A stretch of DNA of 64,000 bases from Escallonia rubra (Eukaryota > Streptophyta > Magnoliopsida > Escalloniales > Escalloniaceae): the NCBI GenBank assembly GCA_033065855.1, contig JAVXUO010001132.1, forward strand, positions 1 through 64,000. The letters run 5' to 3'. Within the stretch, counting starts at the first letter, position 1, and every line of letters starts with the position of its first letter. This document shows positions 1 to 12,249 of the stretch, in pieces. The position numbers and the translations under genes are program-made. The notes under the pieces were generated by a model that made no database searches, was not told the origin of the DNA, and saw nothing but the letters and a program-made list of their open reading frames with translations.

Positions 1-20
1 GATTTGCGCTCACTTAGAGA

Positions 21-638
21 TAGGGATGAGCACGGTTCGGTTTGGTTCGATTTGGGGGTCAAACCGCAAACCAAACCATTATCCCTCGATTTGAAAAATT
101 GTGAACCGAACCAAACCAAACACCATCGGTATGGATGATTCGGTTTGGATCGATTTGCGTCCACTAAAAAACGTTGTTCATTTGCAAACTACTATTGGAT
201 CTGACAGTGAATAAAAATTGAAGTTATATATTTTCTAAATTACATATAATCTTGTTAGATTCGATATATAAGTGCTCCTTGGTGTATGAGAAATAATGAG
301 AAAATATATAACATTTATTAGTCACGAAAATTTTCTGTTATAAGTGTTCTCTTAATTTTCTTTTCTTATAACTTTTAAGATTTGTATATATGGATTTGCT
401 TACTACCGGATATGTGAAATTGTCAATGAATGTTACTAAAAGTAGAGTACCATATCATAGGTCGGTTCGGTTTGGAATCGATTTAGAAAATGTGAACCGT
501 GAACCAAACCGAACTAATGTCAGTTTGAGAATTGTGAAACCAAACCATTAAGATCTTTGGACGGTTCAGATTGGATTGGTTCGGTTCGGTCGGTTTGAGC
601 GGTTCGGATCTGTTTAAACGGTTTGATGCTCACCCTTA
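21..638 (+). mobile_element. Non-autonomous hAT-type element, copy 1 (TAGGGGTGAGCA family)
   Basis: The element starts TAGGGATGAGCA and ends TGCTCACCCTTA, an imperfect 12-bp terminal inverted repeat. It is flanked by the 8-bp duplication CTTAGAGA (13-20) / CTTAAAGA (639-646), 7 of 8 matching, as expected for hAT elements. Both ends are rich in GGTTCGGTTTGG-type motifs and the centre is AT-rich. No transposase is present. It sits inside another, same-oriented copy of its own family. Confidence 0.8.
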
Positions 639-712
639 CTTAAAGATGTTATTCATTTGCACATTCCTATTAGATCTAATAATAATTAAAAATTGAAGTT
701 CTATTTTTTTTA

Positions 713-3700
713 GGATCAATTGCACATAAAACCTTATAGTTTGAGGGTTTGTGCGCATTTCACCTTGTTATTTCAATTTTAACGCAATTCACCTTACTAT
801 TCATCAATTGGTGCACAATTCACCAATTGACGGTCCGGAGTTCAATTTTTTGAATGCCCGTTAATCTCTTAGGGGTAAAATCGTAAGTTCATTGTTTTTT
901 CCACCCTGGCATTAAGTGATCTCAGTTTCTCTCAAAACCCCAGTCTGCAATCCCCTACCTTCTTCCTTACGCACCCATAGAACACCGTTCGCACCCAAGA
1001 GGAACCAACCACCCATGCACCCATAGAGCAACCAACCACCCCATTAACCCCTTCTTTCTCTCTCTCTCTCTCTACACAAACAGCAAACCCCAGCCATCGA
1101 ACCACAACCAATCTTCACTTTGGTTGGACGACTCATCGGTGATGTAGAAGTTTTCAGCGCTGACAGTGGCTCCACGGGGGGTTGGACGACTCTGTGATGG
1201 AGGAAGACAGGACGGCACTGCGGTGGTGGGGTTTGGACGGCGCTGCAGTGGTGGAGTTTGAACGGTGCTAGTGCTGTTGGGGGTTTGAACGGTTGGCGTT
1301 GGGGGGTGTTGGACGAATCTATGATGGAAGAGGGTTGGATGGCGCTGCGGTGGTAAGGTTCAGACGGCGATGTGGTGGTTTGTTAGGGCGGCACTGGCGA
1401 CGTTGAGGGTTTGGAGGGCTGGCGCCGCTGGGGGTTCGAATGGCAGTGTCTGAACTGTAATACCCCGAACCAATGGTTCGCCAGTCATTATTACTTAGCG
1501 GCGATTGTTGTAAGTAAGATGAATTTAGATCTTTAGTGAAGACCTTAAGAGCAGGTATAAATTGGATCTTTACCGTTAATTATTGTGAGTAATATTATTT
1601 GTTGCATTTAGAAACATATTTTAATACTATGATAAGCAATAAATGATGAAGTTTGTACAATAGAAAAATTCATGGAAGTGAGCGGTTTGTAATTTATAAC
1701 TGACGAAATTGTGCAGTTATAATATTATATGGTCTCGCGTTAAATAATTATACATATTAAAGAGTAAAAGGCAAAATGGGAAACAACAAAAAATAAATAA
1801 ATAATTGATAATGCATAAAGGAAAAAGGGAGAGAGTGTGAACCAAAAAAGAAAAAAAAAGAGAAAAGAGAAAGATAAATCGGTAGAGAGAAACAGGGAAG
1901 GCAGCCGGCCCTAGATCGTGGGCGGCGCCATAGCCGGCAACTCGCGGTCACCGACGGCCAACTCTGGTCGCGTCCACCGAACGCCGCTACTCAGCACCTC
2001 CGCGACCCACTAGAAACTTCGATCAACCGCCACCATCAAGCCGTTGAGGATTGCCATCACCGGCACCATCTCCGGTATCTTCAACTCCCGGCCACATGCG
2101 TTGTCGCCGGCAGCCCCATCGCCGGCCAACTCCTTTTCCAGATCACGGCAGCCCATCACCGGCGATGAAATCCGACGCCGCCTATACTGTGCACCACACC
2201 GCAACACCCCGCAACCACCGTGCCATAGCCATTGCGCCGTCGCCACCGCCAAGCCGTGATGCGATCGATGTCGACAACAGTCCCTTCACCGGTGAGAAAC
2301 TCCGGCCAACGTTTCCACCAAACGCACCACTCAACGCCTCAGATCTGGACCACCTCTACGCTGCCGGAACCATCGCGACTGCCAATCGCACGACATTCAT
2401 CTCCGGTCAACTACCCTTCTTCTTCATATTTTCGGCTACACCTTCACCGCCGTGACCCTGCCGTCAATCTCCATCGTCAACACATCCAATAAATTCCAAC
2501 TCCACCGCCCAACGTCTCTCTGAGCAGCCAACGACACTGTCCGTTACCGCCTTTCACTGAACCACCGTGCCACCCGAGCACTATTGACCGTCAAAGGGAC
2601 ATTACAGTTAAGCCACCATGACCGTCGATTGTCGCCACCGTTGGGATCTATGACCATGGAATAAAATTGGTTTTGTGGAATTGCTTGTGAAGCAGGGTTT
2701 GGTGGTATTGTGATGGTGGTTTGGTGGGCAGGGGTGGCCTAACGGCAGTGCTTACATTGATTGTGGTTGGGTTATATGTGTGCAATGGTGGGTGTACGGT
2801 GTCTGTGTTTGGGGAGTTGTTCTGATTTTGGTGCGTTTTGGAACGGAGGTACCACGAAGGTGCTTGAGATGGCTGAAACGGTATCATGGCAGTGCTTGCA
2901 TTGTTTGGAATGGGCTAAATTGTGATGGTGTCTGTGTGTGGTATGTGTTGTGATGGAGGGGGTGTGACTGTGTTTTCTGAGAGTGTGTTTGTGTAAAACC
3001 AAGTGTGTTTTTATCTGGGTAAAAGTGATAAGGGTGTGAGTGAAATGGGTGTACACGTGGGTATGGAACGTCTGTGTGCATTTTGTGTGACTTGTATTTG
3101 TAGCAGTGTGTGAATATACAACCGGTGTATTAGGTTTTGGTGGTATGGAAAATGAACGGATTTATGTGGTAGGTTTGTGTGCGTGCGGTGGCGGGTATTT
3201 CAGTATGTGAGCCTGGACAGGTGTGATTGTTGTTGGACATGTATGGAGATATTGTGTGTACATGGTGCAAGTGTACTGTATGCTTGCGAAGGTGTACCCT
3301 ATGCATGTATGTGTTTTTGGACAGGGAGTCGCATAGGCTATGAGAATATATAAAAGGAAATTGTTAGCGTTAGCCCTAGTGAATAACTAAGTACTATTTA
3401 GCACAAAGTTACTTGGTGGTTATTAAAACGGGTGAATTAATGGATGTTCGGCAACGGCGATTAAATGCCAAGAATGACAGGGTGAACTGGGCACGATATT
3501 GGACGGGCATGTAAAGGTTGGGCAGTTGACTGCGACATTGAATTTGCTTGAAGGCATGTTCAACAGGAATGTTGTGTCGAAACTGACGATACTTCGGGTT
3601 GTCGTAAATCTGAGAGCACGAAGATAAAAAGAAGGGCATTGAAAGTGCTTTGGACCAGGTGTAGTAGCATGATCGTCGTTTTGATGTGGGGAATGCGTAG

Positions 3701-5220
3701 CGTCAAGTAAGTGACCCTTGATTCAACTAGTATTTTTATATGCAACGTATATGTTTATCTACTGTTAAAAATATGTTGTTTATTAGCATTGACCGTTTTA
3801 AGTACTTTTAACTGCTCTGGGTTAAATTTCCAAAAAGGTTTAAGTGTTTTATTCTCGTCAAAGAAAAACCGGACCAGCATGTAAATGATGTTTTGCCTAG
3901 AAACTAAAATGGAACTCGAATTTGAAATAATCAGTGCAAGTGAGATGTTTTGGTACTTGAAATTTTGTGAATATTGAAGAGCTTGAAAACTATCAAAATG
4001 GACGTGAGAATGGTTTGACATCAATTTATGAGTGATTGTGTTTACGAGGAACCAAAAGGTCTTTTTGTTTATTCGATTGCTGTGCCCCATATCCACGGGG
4101 GAAAGTTGGATTGTTGGGTCCCGGTCAATGGGACGATACGTTGACGCACAGTACTGTTGCATCGTGGTGCGCCCTTGCGTCCACATATGTATCCCGGATG
4201 AAGGAGGGATTGTGTGCCCTAGTCAGGGGGGCGCATACCCTGACCAAATAATGTTAATCCCAGGTGGAGTAGGGATTGTGGGCCCTAGTCAGGGGGGAAC
4301 GTACGCTGACCGCAGCATATCGTCTGAACTGATGTTGAGATTGAACTGGTTTTCTTGAGTTTGTGCTAATGATTTTATACTCAGTTTTTGGTTTAATGTA
4401 CTCTATTTTGTTTTACCTGATGATTACCAACCTTATGATTTTATATGTATTAATGTGGCAATACTATAAAGTGAGTTATTTTCTGCATGCTTTGGTCCAC
4501 CTAGTTGAATCATTGATTACTTACTGAGCACGTGGAAGCTCATCCCTTACTTATCATTTCAGGTTGAAAGTAAGGTGATGGTGATGAGCATAGGGAGAGA
4601 AAATTTGGTGCGGAACTTCGGACACTGTATGGAATGAGTTGCTGAATATTTAGGTTGTTAATTTAGTTTTAGTTGTTGACAAATTGGAGTTATGAAGAGT
4701 TTTAGCTTAAGTTTTGTATTAAAATGTAATTATGACAATGTAGTTAAGATTTTGTAGAAGTTTAATTTCCGCTGCAGTTTATATTGGTCTTATAACGAGT
4801 GAGGCCTGGCAGAGCCCTCGGTTGGAGTCTTTTGGGTCTGCGGCCGGTCACGTGCCAAGCTCGCGGGCCTACACGTGGGTTCGGGTCGTGACATGAACCA
4901 TGGCCCTTTTCCGTTGGGCTTTGGATTTTGACTGTAAAGAATGTGTTGGGCAGTTGTGATATGGTTTGCACAGGTGGATGGTTTTGATTAGGTCAACATT
5001 TTGTGAGGTGGACTTGTGGTTGCCAAGGTGGATCAGAGGATTGAAGTCACGAATTTGCCCTTGAGAAATTGACGGGCATCCAAGAAATTGGACTTCAGCC
5101 CATCAATTGATAAATTGAGCACAAATTAATAAATAGTGAGGTAAATTATGCCAAAATTGAAATATTAAGGTGAAATGCGCACAAACCCTTAAACTATAGG
5201 GTTTTATGTGTAATTAATCC
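713..5220. mobile_element. MULE-like element with roughly 190-bp inverted ends, split by a solo LTR
   Basis: The left end (GGATCAATTGCACATAAAAC, 713 onward to about 900) is the inverted repeat of the right end (about 5045-5220). Long subterminal matches such as GAATGCCCGTTAATCTC / GAAATTGACGGGCATCC place it with Mutator-like elements. The flanks are T8A on the left and T7A on the right, so the target duplication falls in a T run and cannot be read exactly. Without the nested LTR the element is about 1.1 kb. Its core (1100-1455) is G-rich with repeated GGCGCTGCGGTGGT-like words. No transposase is seen. Confidence 0.75.
1456..4893 (+). mobile_element. Solo LTR (Ty3/gypsy type, 3.4 kb) nested in the MULE
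   Basis: The segment begins TGTAATACCCCGAACC and ends GGTTCGGGTCGTGACA, giving TG...CA termini with an extended inverted match. It is flanked by a perfect 5-bp duplication, TGAAC (1451-1455 and 4894-4898). No gag or pol is seen between the ends, so a solo LTR or a coding-free LTR derivative is most likely. Ends of this kind are known from plant chromovirus-like (Del/Tekay) long LTRs. Short ORFs inside show no recognisable domain. A duplicated segment containing GTGCCCTAGTCAGGGGGGCG lies at 4198-4312. Confidence 0.82.
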
Positions 5221-5611
5221 TTTTTTTATAAATTGCATATAATCTTGTTACAATTATTAATATATGAGAAAGAGTGAGTAAATATATAATACATATTTGT
5301 CACAAAAGTTTTGTGTTATAAGCGTTTTCATTATTTTCTTTTCTTTTAACTTTCAAGATTTGTTTATTTGGATTTTCTTAGTATCATATGTGTGAAATTA
5401 TCAATGAAACTTACTAAAAATAGATTAATATATCATAGGTCGGTTCAATTCGGTTTGGAATCGGTTTTAAAAATGTGAACCGTGAATTGAACCGAACTAA
5501 GGTGGGTTTGAGAAATGTGAAACCGACTGTTAAGATTTTTGGACGGTTCAAATTAGATTGATTCGGTTTAAGCTATTCGGATCAGTTTAAACGGTTTGAT
5601 ACTCACCCCTA

Positions 5612-7299
5612 AAAGTAGCCACGAGCTTCAACAAGCATTTTACGTGAGCTCAAGCTCAGCGCAGTAAGTCAATTAATGAGCTTGAACTACCCAGTCTCAC
5701 AGCCGTTTATTAATAAGGTCATTCTCTTAGCAATGATGTGTATCTATTAATCTTGCAGGCCGTGCAGTGATTTATGTTACAGCGCTTATATTTGGTTTTA
5801 AGATCTTTTATCTCTTTTCAGATAAATGTGCATATTCTATAAGTCTGGAAATAAATTGTGAATTTGCATAAATATCACGTTCGACGTCCTAGTGATACAA
5901 GAAAATAATAGCTGACGGGTTAAAAAATGTTTCAAGTTTAAAGAAGAAATATTTTGTACTGCTTACAGAAAAAATAGTAAACATTACACTTTTTCCATAA
6001 CAACTTTGCGCAGAAGGTTCTTCACACTCAAGTCTTCAAATAATAACTCAAGACTCGACTCATATTTGCTCAAGCCCATACTCAATTAGCTCGTCCCACC
6101 ATGTATTGGGATTTAAACTCCTAAAATAAGTACAACTAGCATAACAAGAAGAACATAAAATATAAAAACTGTCACACACAAAAATATGAACACATATATT
6201 TAACGCGATTTGGCATCTTGCTTACGTCCACAGGGAACACATCGAGAATATTGCACTATAAAGTGGAGAAGTTACAAGGAAACTTTCACTCAATCACTCA
6301 GACCCAATTCTCAGACACATCCTAACGTACCTCACTATTTTTTTCTTAGTAAATAAAAACACTCTGTGGTTATTTTCACGCACTAGTTCTATTACAAAAG
6401 CACTTAACAGTCGAACATCTGAGTTACAATCATATGCTCTAAATGCCTAACACTTTTTTTAATTCTAGTGGCTAACTTACGGTGTATTACTGCATTTAAC
6501 TCTCAATGACTAAATGCTTCTCAATATTGGTGTTTGGTATATTTCTAAACCTTTGACAAACTTCTCTTTTTATAGAAAAAGAAGTAGGTAGAGATTTCAT
6601 CCAAATCAACCACACCACCATATGAAACTAAAAAGTCATTTAAAAAATAGTGCACCTAAACTAGCTAGGAAGGAATTTGTCTATCATCTAAACTAGCTAG
6701 GTTAGAATTTATCTATACTTCTTTCAATTCATGAGATTGATTTTCTACATGCGAAACCTCCTTCTTGAAATCTTCGGTCACAATTATTGGCTACCTCTAC
6801 ATGTGAAATTGAAAGACAATATCCAACGCACTTGAAGTCGGCATACAATAAAATGCACACTTTTGGAACCCGTCCCTTTGGCGCACGCTTGTTCAATAGA
6901 CAATTTTGGAAGAGCTTACTTTAACATGCTTTTACTTAAGCTCTAGCCCAGCTTAGTAAGACAATCAATGAGCTTGAAATGAGCTATCGATTAATAACTA
7001 CTTGCTCCTAACAACATAGGTATATCCCACGCATTCTTCCCTACTTCAACTTGGTTATGTAAGCAACACTTTTCCTTCATTTTTTCACAAAAACTGATCT
7101 ACCCAAAAATTAGAAGAGAAAAGGGTAGAAATTCTAAACTCATTTGTGATACAATGAAGGGATAATATTTTATCCTTAATTTTTTAGTGTAACTGGAAAA
7201 GAAAAGGACTTAATTATGGCATAATATTACCCGTATTGTTGATAAAACAGAATGCAAATGGAGTGAGTTGTTTTTTAACAAAGAACAAACATTGACTCC
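5612..7299. other. AT-rich intergenic sequence
   Basis: I recognise no gene, RNA or intact transposon here. ORFs are short with frequent stops on both strands. Confidence 0.5.
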
Positions 7300-7507
7300 T
7301 ACTCGGGTTATCGGAATCTTCTTCCAACCCGTGTATAGTAACAATTAATAATCGCAAAATGTTTTTAGTAACTTTTCTTCTAACACTTTCAGCGACAATT
7401 ATTAGCAACAATTTTTTAGCCTCACTAAATAAAAGTCACTAAAAATTTAGAGACGAGTGATTGTCGCTATATAGGGATAGGAGAAAGATTCTTCCAACCA
7501 GAGTACA
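7300..7507. mobile_element. MITE, copy of the TGTCGCTATA family
   Basis: The left arm (GGAATCTTCTTCCAACCCG then ATAGTAACAATTAATAAT) is inverted on the right as GATTGTCGCTATATAGGG then AGAAAGATTCTTCCAACC. About 200 bp, non-coding. Close relatives lie at 28610-28806, 35700-35906 and 60455-60605. Confidence 0.65.
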
Positions 7508-7782
7508 ACCAAAATTTTCCTTTAACAAAAGACCAAATTGTTCTCTCTATTTAGGGGTGAGCATCAAACAGTTCAAAACGACCTAAACTGCTCGAACCGA
7601 TCCAATCCGAACCCCCCAAAAATCTTACCAGTTCAGTTTCACATTTATCAAACTGATTCGGTTCGGTATGGATCACGATTCACTTTTATGAAATCGATCG
7701 TAATCTAAACTAAACCGACTCACAATATATTAAGTTTTTTTTAGTGGCATACATTTGATAATTTTCACATACATGATACTAA

Positions 7783-8602
7783 GGGTGTGTTTGAAAACAC
7801 AATTAAGTACTTAAAACTTAAAATTTTTAAAATTTTCTTTATTAAATGAGTTTGATAAAGCTTAACGTTGTATCACTTAAAAAATTAATTCTTACAAAAA
7901 ATAAACTACAATTTTTAGTCAGGGTTGATTTATTTAATGCTTATCATATAATTCTAAGTGAGACGGTTAAAGCTTATTTAACATAATTTTACATAAAAAG
8001 CATAATTACTACCACGTCGCCTTAATTAATTTGTTTGTAACACCGTCTCCGCCACACTACAACCATCACCACAATCATTATTCCCTTTTGCTAACACCGC
8101 CACAATTACCACAACCTAGCCACTACCACCAACACCACCACAAGGACATTGCCACCGTCACTTCCACCACACCATCGTCGTCGTCATCACGTTTATGTCC
8201 GCTAAAACCATCTAAATATTCACCACAATACAATCACTGCCATGATCGCCATGTCGCTGCCACCATAATTTCTAGCACCATGTCTTCACGCACCATTACC
8301 GCCAACATTGACACCTTTCTGTTGCCGCCGTCACCGCCACCATTATTACTCCATAGCCACTACTACTACTACCACCAGTGACACAATTTTGGCCCAAAAA
8401 AAACTTATAAAGTATATAAATAAATGCATAATTTTGGTAAAAATGATAAATTGGTTAATTGAACAATTTTCAGACATTTGCTTTGTTTTACAAAATATGT
8501 TAACTCATTTTTCACTAAAAATTCAGTGGTTAAAGTTTTCTGTTTTATGAATTCAACGCTTAACTTTTTCATCACTTAAATTTTAGTTTTATCAAACATC
8601 CC
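7783..8602. mobile_element. Nested TIR transposon, PIF/Harbinger-like
   Basis: The ends GGGTGTGTTTG and CAAACATCCC are inverted repeats beside a TAA (7780-7782; 8604-8606, one nucleotide ambiguous). The host element resumes on both sides at matching positions, so the boundaries are good to within a few bases. The core at 8040-8380 is a striking CCA/ACC-rich tract, open in one frame for 116 codons (8031-8381). Its composition is Pro, His, Ser and Thr with no domain, so I do not call it a gene. Confidence 0.65.
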
Positions 8603-8700
8603 TTAAGTAAATCAAAATAAACAAAACCTTGAAAGTCAAAAGAAAAGAAAATAATGAAACCAGTTGTAGTGTAAAAGTCAAGTGATCAATATCTCTTCGA

Positions 8701-9298
8701 GCCCATTTGGGATTGATTAAAAAAAGCAGATTCAGCTTAAATCTTAATCAATTTTCAAATTTTGATTTAATCAGAATCAGTTTACCGTTTGGCAAAAGTA
8801 GTTGTAAACTAGATTAAATCTATAAAAAGTGTTTTGATAAAAAGTACTTAAATCAGTTTCACTATGACAAAATGACCATAGAGGACACTAAATAAACAAT
8901 TTTGTGAAAAAAATGGTGTGGAGGAATTAAAGATAGAAGAACTTACAGAAATGGTGTGGATGAATTGAAAAGGGCGGCTGTATCCCTCTTTGTTAGCCGT
9001 AGGAGAAGATTTTAGCAATAGGAGAAGAGATAACCTGCAGAAATTATCTAATTAATTAAGGGGTATGAGATGTCTTTTTGTGAAAAAATATGGGGATAGA
9101 ATGGTAAATTAAAAGGTCAAACCTGATTATGAAAATTTGATTATTCCATAATCCTCACTTTTGAGGATTATGGATTACATCATTTTTTAGTTTTTGAAGA
9201 TGGATTAAATCTCTTAATCTCTTTTGCCAAACACCCACAAACCTGATTTAATCTAGATTAAATCAAGTTTGACCATCCCATAATCAATCTCAAACACT
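8701..9298. mobile_element. Nested hAT-like MITE
   Basis: The left end GCCCATTTGGGATTGATTA is inverted on the right as TAATCAATCTCAAACACT. Flanking CTCTTCGA (8693-8700) / CTCTTCAT (9299-9306) approximates an 8-bp duplication. Subterminal GATTAAATC words repeat on both sides. Non-coding, about 600 bp. Confidence 0.65.
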
Positions 9299-9707
9299 CT
9301 CTTCATTCTCTTTTATATTTACTCATTTTTTTCTCGTACATCAGTGACAAAAGACAGTTGAATTTCTATTGTAATATATAAATGGATTAGTACTTATGTC
9401 TAATGTTGACACGAGCATTTAGATATTGAATGTAAGAAGATTATGTACAATTCAGAGAAAATACGACTTCAACTTTGAATAATATTTAGATCTAATGTGA
9501 GTGTGTGAAAGGACAACTTTTTTCAATGGGGCAAAAGGATCAAAACCGACCAAACCAGACCGTTAAACTAACTAAACCAAACCGTCCAAACTGATGGTCT
9601 TTTGTTTTGTTTAGTTCAAAATTTTCCAAACCGAGTGGTAACGGTTCGATTTGCCGTTTGACCTATAAACCAAATCAAGCCAAAATATGCTTACCCCTGT
9701 CTTTATT

Positions 9708-10390
9708 CTCATATAGTTAAGTATTGCTTTGAGAATGTGGTATGGGTGTGGTTGCTTTGAGAATGATTAAAACAGGTTGATGGTGGTTTAAAATAAGGCA
9801 AAATAGGTATTAAGGGCTGCTCTACCGTCCGCCACATAATAGGGCCATGTATTAAGTCTCAGTCGAGACGGTGGAACATTATGCTTTTTTAGGGAGTCTT
9901 GTTTTTCTGTCTAAGTGATGGGACCAAGAACCCGAATTCTAAGTGTTGGGATCAAGAACCTGAATTTTTTCTAAGTGTTGGAATGGGTGGTTTATGTCCC
10001 CTCGCCTGCTATATTATGTAACGGCCAGTGGGACAAAATGTTTTTTTTTTTGGGTCTTTTTTCTATCTAAGTGTTAGGACCAGGAACTCCGATTTTTTTT
10101 ATAAGTGTTGCAGTGCGTAGTTGGGATTGATTCATGAGTTTGAAAAAATAAGAAGCACTCAGCAACACCACTAACCTCCATTAGCCACCACCACCCCGAG
10201 CCTTCACACACAAACCCACTACCATCCTCCATACAAAAATCTGCAACCACCCCCCGCCCCTGTCCTCTTCCATGAGCAGCTACTACCACCAACCTCCACA
10301 CATAAACCAATCACTATCATGCACACAAAAACCCACCGTCTCCTCCCCCGCCCTCCTACGTTACCCACCACCAACCTCCACACACAAACC
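9708..10390. other. Intergenic sequence with short degenerate repeats
   Basis: Three degenerate copies of TCTAAGTGTTGGGACCAAGAACC-like sequence occur between 9910 and 10100. A CCACCA-rich stretch follows at 10160-10390. I see no gene. Confidence 0.45.
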
Positions 10391-10398
10391 CATAACAC

Positions 10399-11048
10399 CA
10401 GTGGCGGAACTGTAGCATGGCCCCCGCACCCCCCAATTTTTTGGATTTGTTTTTAGTTATTAAAATAATACTCACATTTTATATATTTACGAAAATGCCA
10501 TTATATCGTAAATAATTAATTAGGATTTTATTTGTTGTATTATTTATTCTTTGTGTCATCGGCCGTCATAATCTTCTTCATTCTCATTCTTCATTATTCC
10601 AAATCTCAAATTTCAAATTTCCATATTACCAAAACACGAATTGATCAAGATGAGTTCTTTTGTTTATAGTTTAATTCTTGGAGTATTAACAAATTCAATA
10701 GTTACGCTAATTTTAGTATTAACGTACTCAATTGTTACGCTATTTCAATAGTTACGCTATTCATTACTTTAATTCTTATATTATTAATGTATTCAATAGT
10801 TACGAAAAAACACGACTAAGCAATTTACTATGCATTTAACGTATTCAATAGTTGTGTTAATTATAATATGCTTATTTTTGTAGATGGGGAAGTCAAAGTC
10901 ACACACAATTGGTTAGTTCTTTCAAACAAAAAATGTTAGCAGTAGTAATGTTGATAAACTTTAACCTTCTTCATTCTTTTATGTTAGCCATCAATTTTTT
11001 TTATGTCTTTTTGGCGCCCCCCGATTAAACTTTCTGGATCCGCCCCTG
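10399..11048. mobile_element. Non-autonomous hAT element (CAGTGGCGGA family), copy A
   Basis: Ends are CAGTGGCGGA and TCCGCCCCTG, with a perfect 8-bp duplication CATAACAC (10391-10398, 11049-11056). The family shows a C-rich tract just inside the left end and an AT-rich body with TTATATCGTAAATAATTAATTAGG-like sequence. Copies B and C are at 24113-25636 and 39742-40322. At 650 bp, it carries no transposase. Confidence 0.85.
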
Positions 11049-11056
11049 CATAACAC

Positions 11057-11880
11057 CCTCCCCCCGTCACCCAGCTCCATACATAGACACGCTCTAACCC
11101 TATACCCCCATACACGTCACCCACCCTTACGCTAGCGAGCGCCTCTACACACAAACACACGCACAACTGTGGGATCTTGGTTTTTTGGTAGGGCTTGGCG
11201 GTCGTGAGGTGGAATGGCAAGCAGCAATAAGGGAGAGGCGAGCGGCTTTGGGGGAGGATGAGAATGAGGCAGTAAGGGAAGCCAGCCAGCGACAGCGATC
11301 AAAGAGGAACAATTGAGCGCCGATGACAGGGGCTGCAGTTAGAGAAGGAGAAGGAAGAAATTAAAAAAAGAAAAAAGAAAAAAACATGGCACGTATTTCA
11401 ATATCTTGTCAAAATGAATTTGTCAAAATTAATTGATGAAAAAATATTGAAAGGAACCTAGAAAGATGGAAATACCCCTATCTACTAACATGAGCATCGA
11501 CTCTTGTTAGTAAAATTCTTCGATTGAAACACATGACAAACCTCATGCTTCTGTTGCCTTATTGTAAATCCCTTGAGGTTTTAGTTGCATCTTTAGGGAA
11601 ATCGTACGGTTTAGGGTAAAATTAAGCATTTTTAAAGTACAAAATTGTCACCTCAGTCACAAAAGGAAAAAACTTTTGTTACTGTCCAGAACCTAACGTT
11701 GGGAAAAAAAATTGAGACCCTTTTTTAATATGGATGTATATTTTTTCGAAACGAATTGTTGAAACTGAGGACTTAAAAGTGATGCCATCCCTAAAATGAA
11801 ATACTTCCTAAAGCTTTGTATATTTTTATAAGTTGTACAAAAACATCATTCTATGCTATCAAGGAACTAGGTAGAAAAAA
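11057..11880. other. Intergenic region upstream of NF-YB
   Basis: C-rich sequence to about 11160 is followed by AT-rich sequence. I recognise no gene or intact element. The distal NF-YB promoter probably lies here, but no clear core element can be assigned. Confidence 0.4.
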
Positions 11881-12064
11881 GTGTTCTCTCTACGAGCTTT
11901 GCATAGAAATTTCTATGCATTATCACCCTTAAAAAGCACCCCCACCCCACCAATTCGCCCTGCGCTCCAACCGCCGATCCCCGTACCCCACCCCCTATAT
12001 CCAACAGCTCACGAAATCCCACCTCACCCCATCTCTTATCGACAAACAAACGGCCACCATTTGG

Positions 12065-12073
12065 CCACGTGTC
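12065..12073 (+). promoter_or_regulatory. G-box / ABRE-like motif upstream of NF-YB
   Basis: CCACGTGTC contains the palindromic G-box CACGTG at 12066-12071, about 180 bp before the NF-YB start codon. This core is bound by bZIP and bHLH factors in plants. Function here is inferred only from sequence and position. Confidence 0.45.
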
Positions 12074-12120
12074 CTCCGTCGATCGCGTTATTACTCCCCC
12101 GATCCAACGGACCCTGCATT

Positions 12121-12139
12121 CTCTCTCTCTCTCTCTCTC
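12121..12139 (+). repeat. (CT)n microsatellite in the NF-YB leader
   Basis: A run of CT dinucleotides lies about 110 bp upstream of the NF-YB ATG. Pyrimidine-rich tracts of this type are common in plant core promoters and 5' leaders. Confidence 0.8.
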
Positions 12140-12249
12140 CCGCATCCCCCAAACCCTCCAATCCCCCCAATCTTCCCGGAAAAATCCCACCACCAAAATT
12201 TCCCTAACCGGCTAATTTTCCCGCCAAAACTTTTCCTGAATTTTCGGGG

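Larger units (their letters stand above)
1..5611 (+). mobile_element. Outer hAT-type element (same family), interrupted twice
   Basis: Segments 1-20, 639-712 and 5221-5611 together match the interior and 3' half of copy 1 (shared stretches around TTCATTTGC, AATTGAAGTT and TTGCATATAATCTTGTTA). The 3' end is TACTCACCCCTA at 5600-5611. The 5' end lies left of the window. Copy 1 splits it at 21-638 and a MULE splits it at 713-5220. It carries no coding capacity. Confidence 0.7.
7552..9699 (-). mobile_element. hAT-type element of the TAGGGGTGAGCA family with two nested insertions
   Basis: The ends are TAGGGGTGAGCA and TGCTTACCCCTG, with an 8-bp duplication TCTCTATT (7544-7551) / TCTTTATT (9700-9707). 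Its body matches the reverse complement of the elements at 1-5611 (for example ATGATACTAAG followed, after the insertion, by AAATCAAAATAAACAAAACC). Two other transposons at 7783-8602 and 8701-9298 interrupt it. It encodes no transposase. Confidence 0.78.

Noticed and set aside
8031..8381. 116-codon ORF rich in His, Pro, Ser and Thr
   Set aside because: It lies in a CCA/ACC low-complexity core of a non-autonomous transposon and has no domain.
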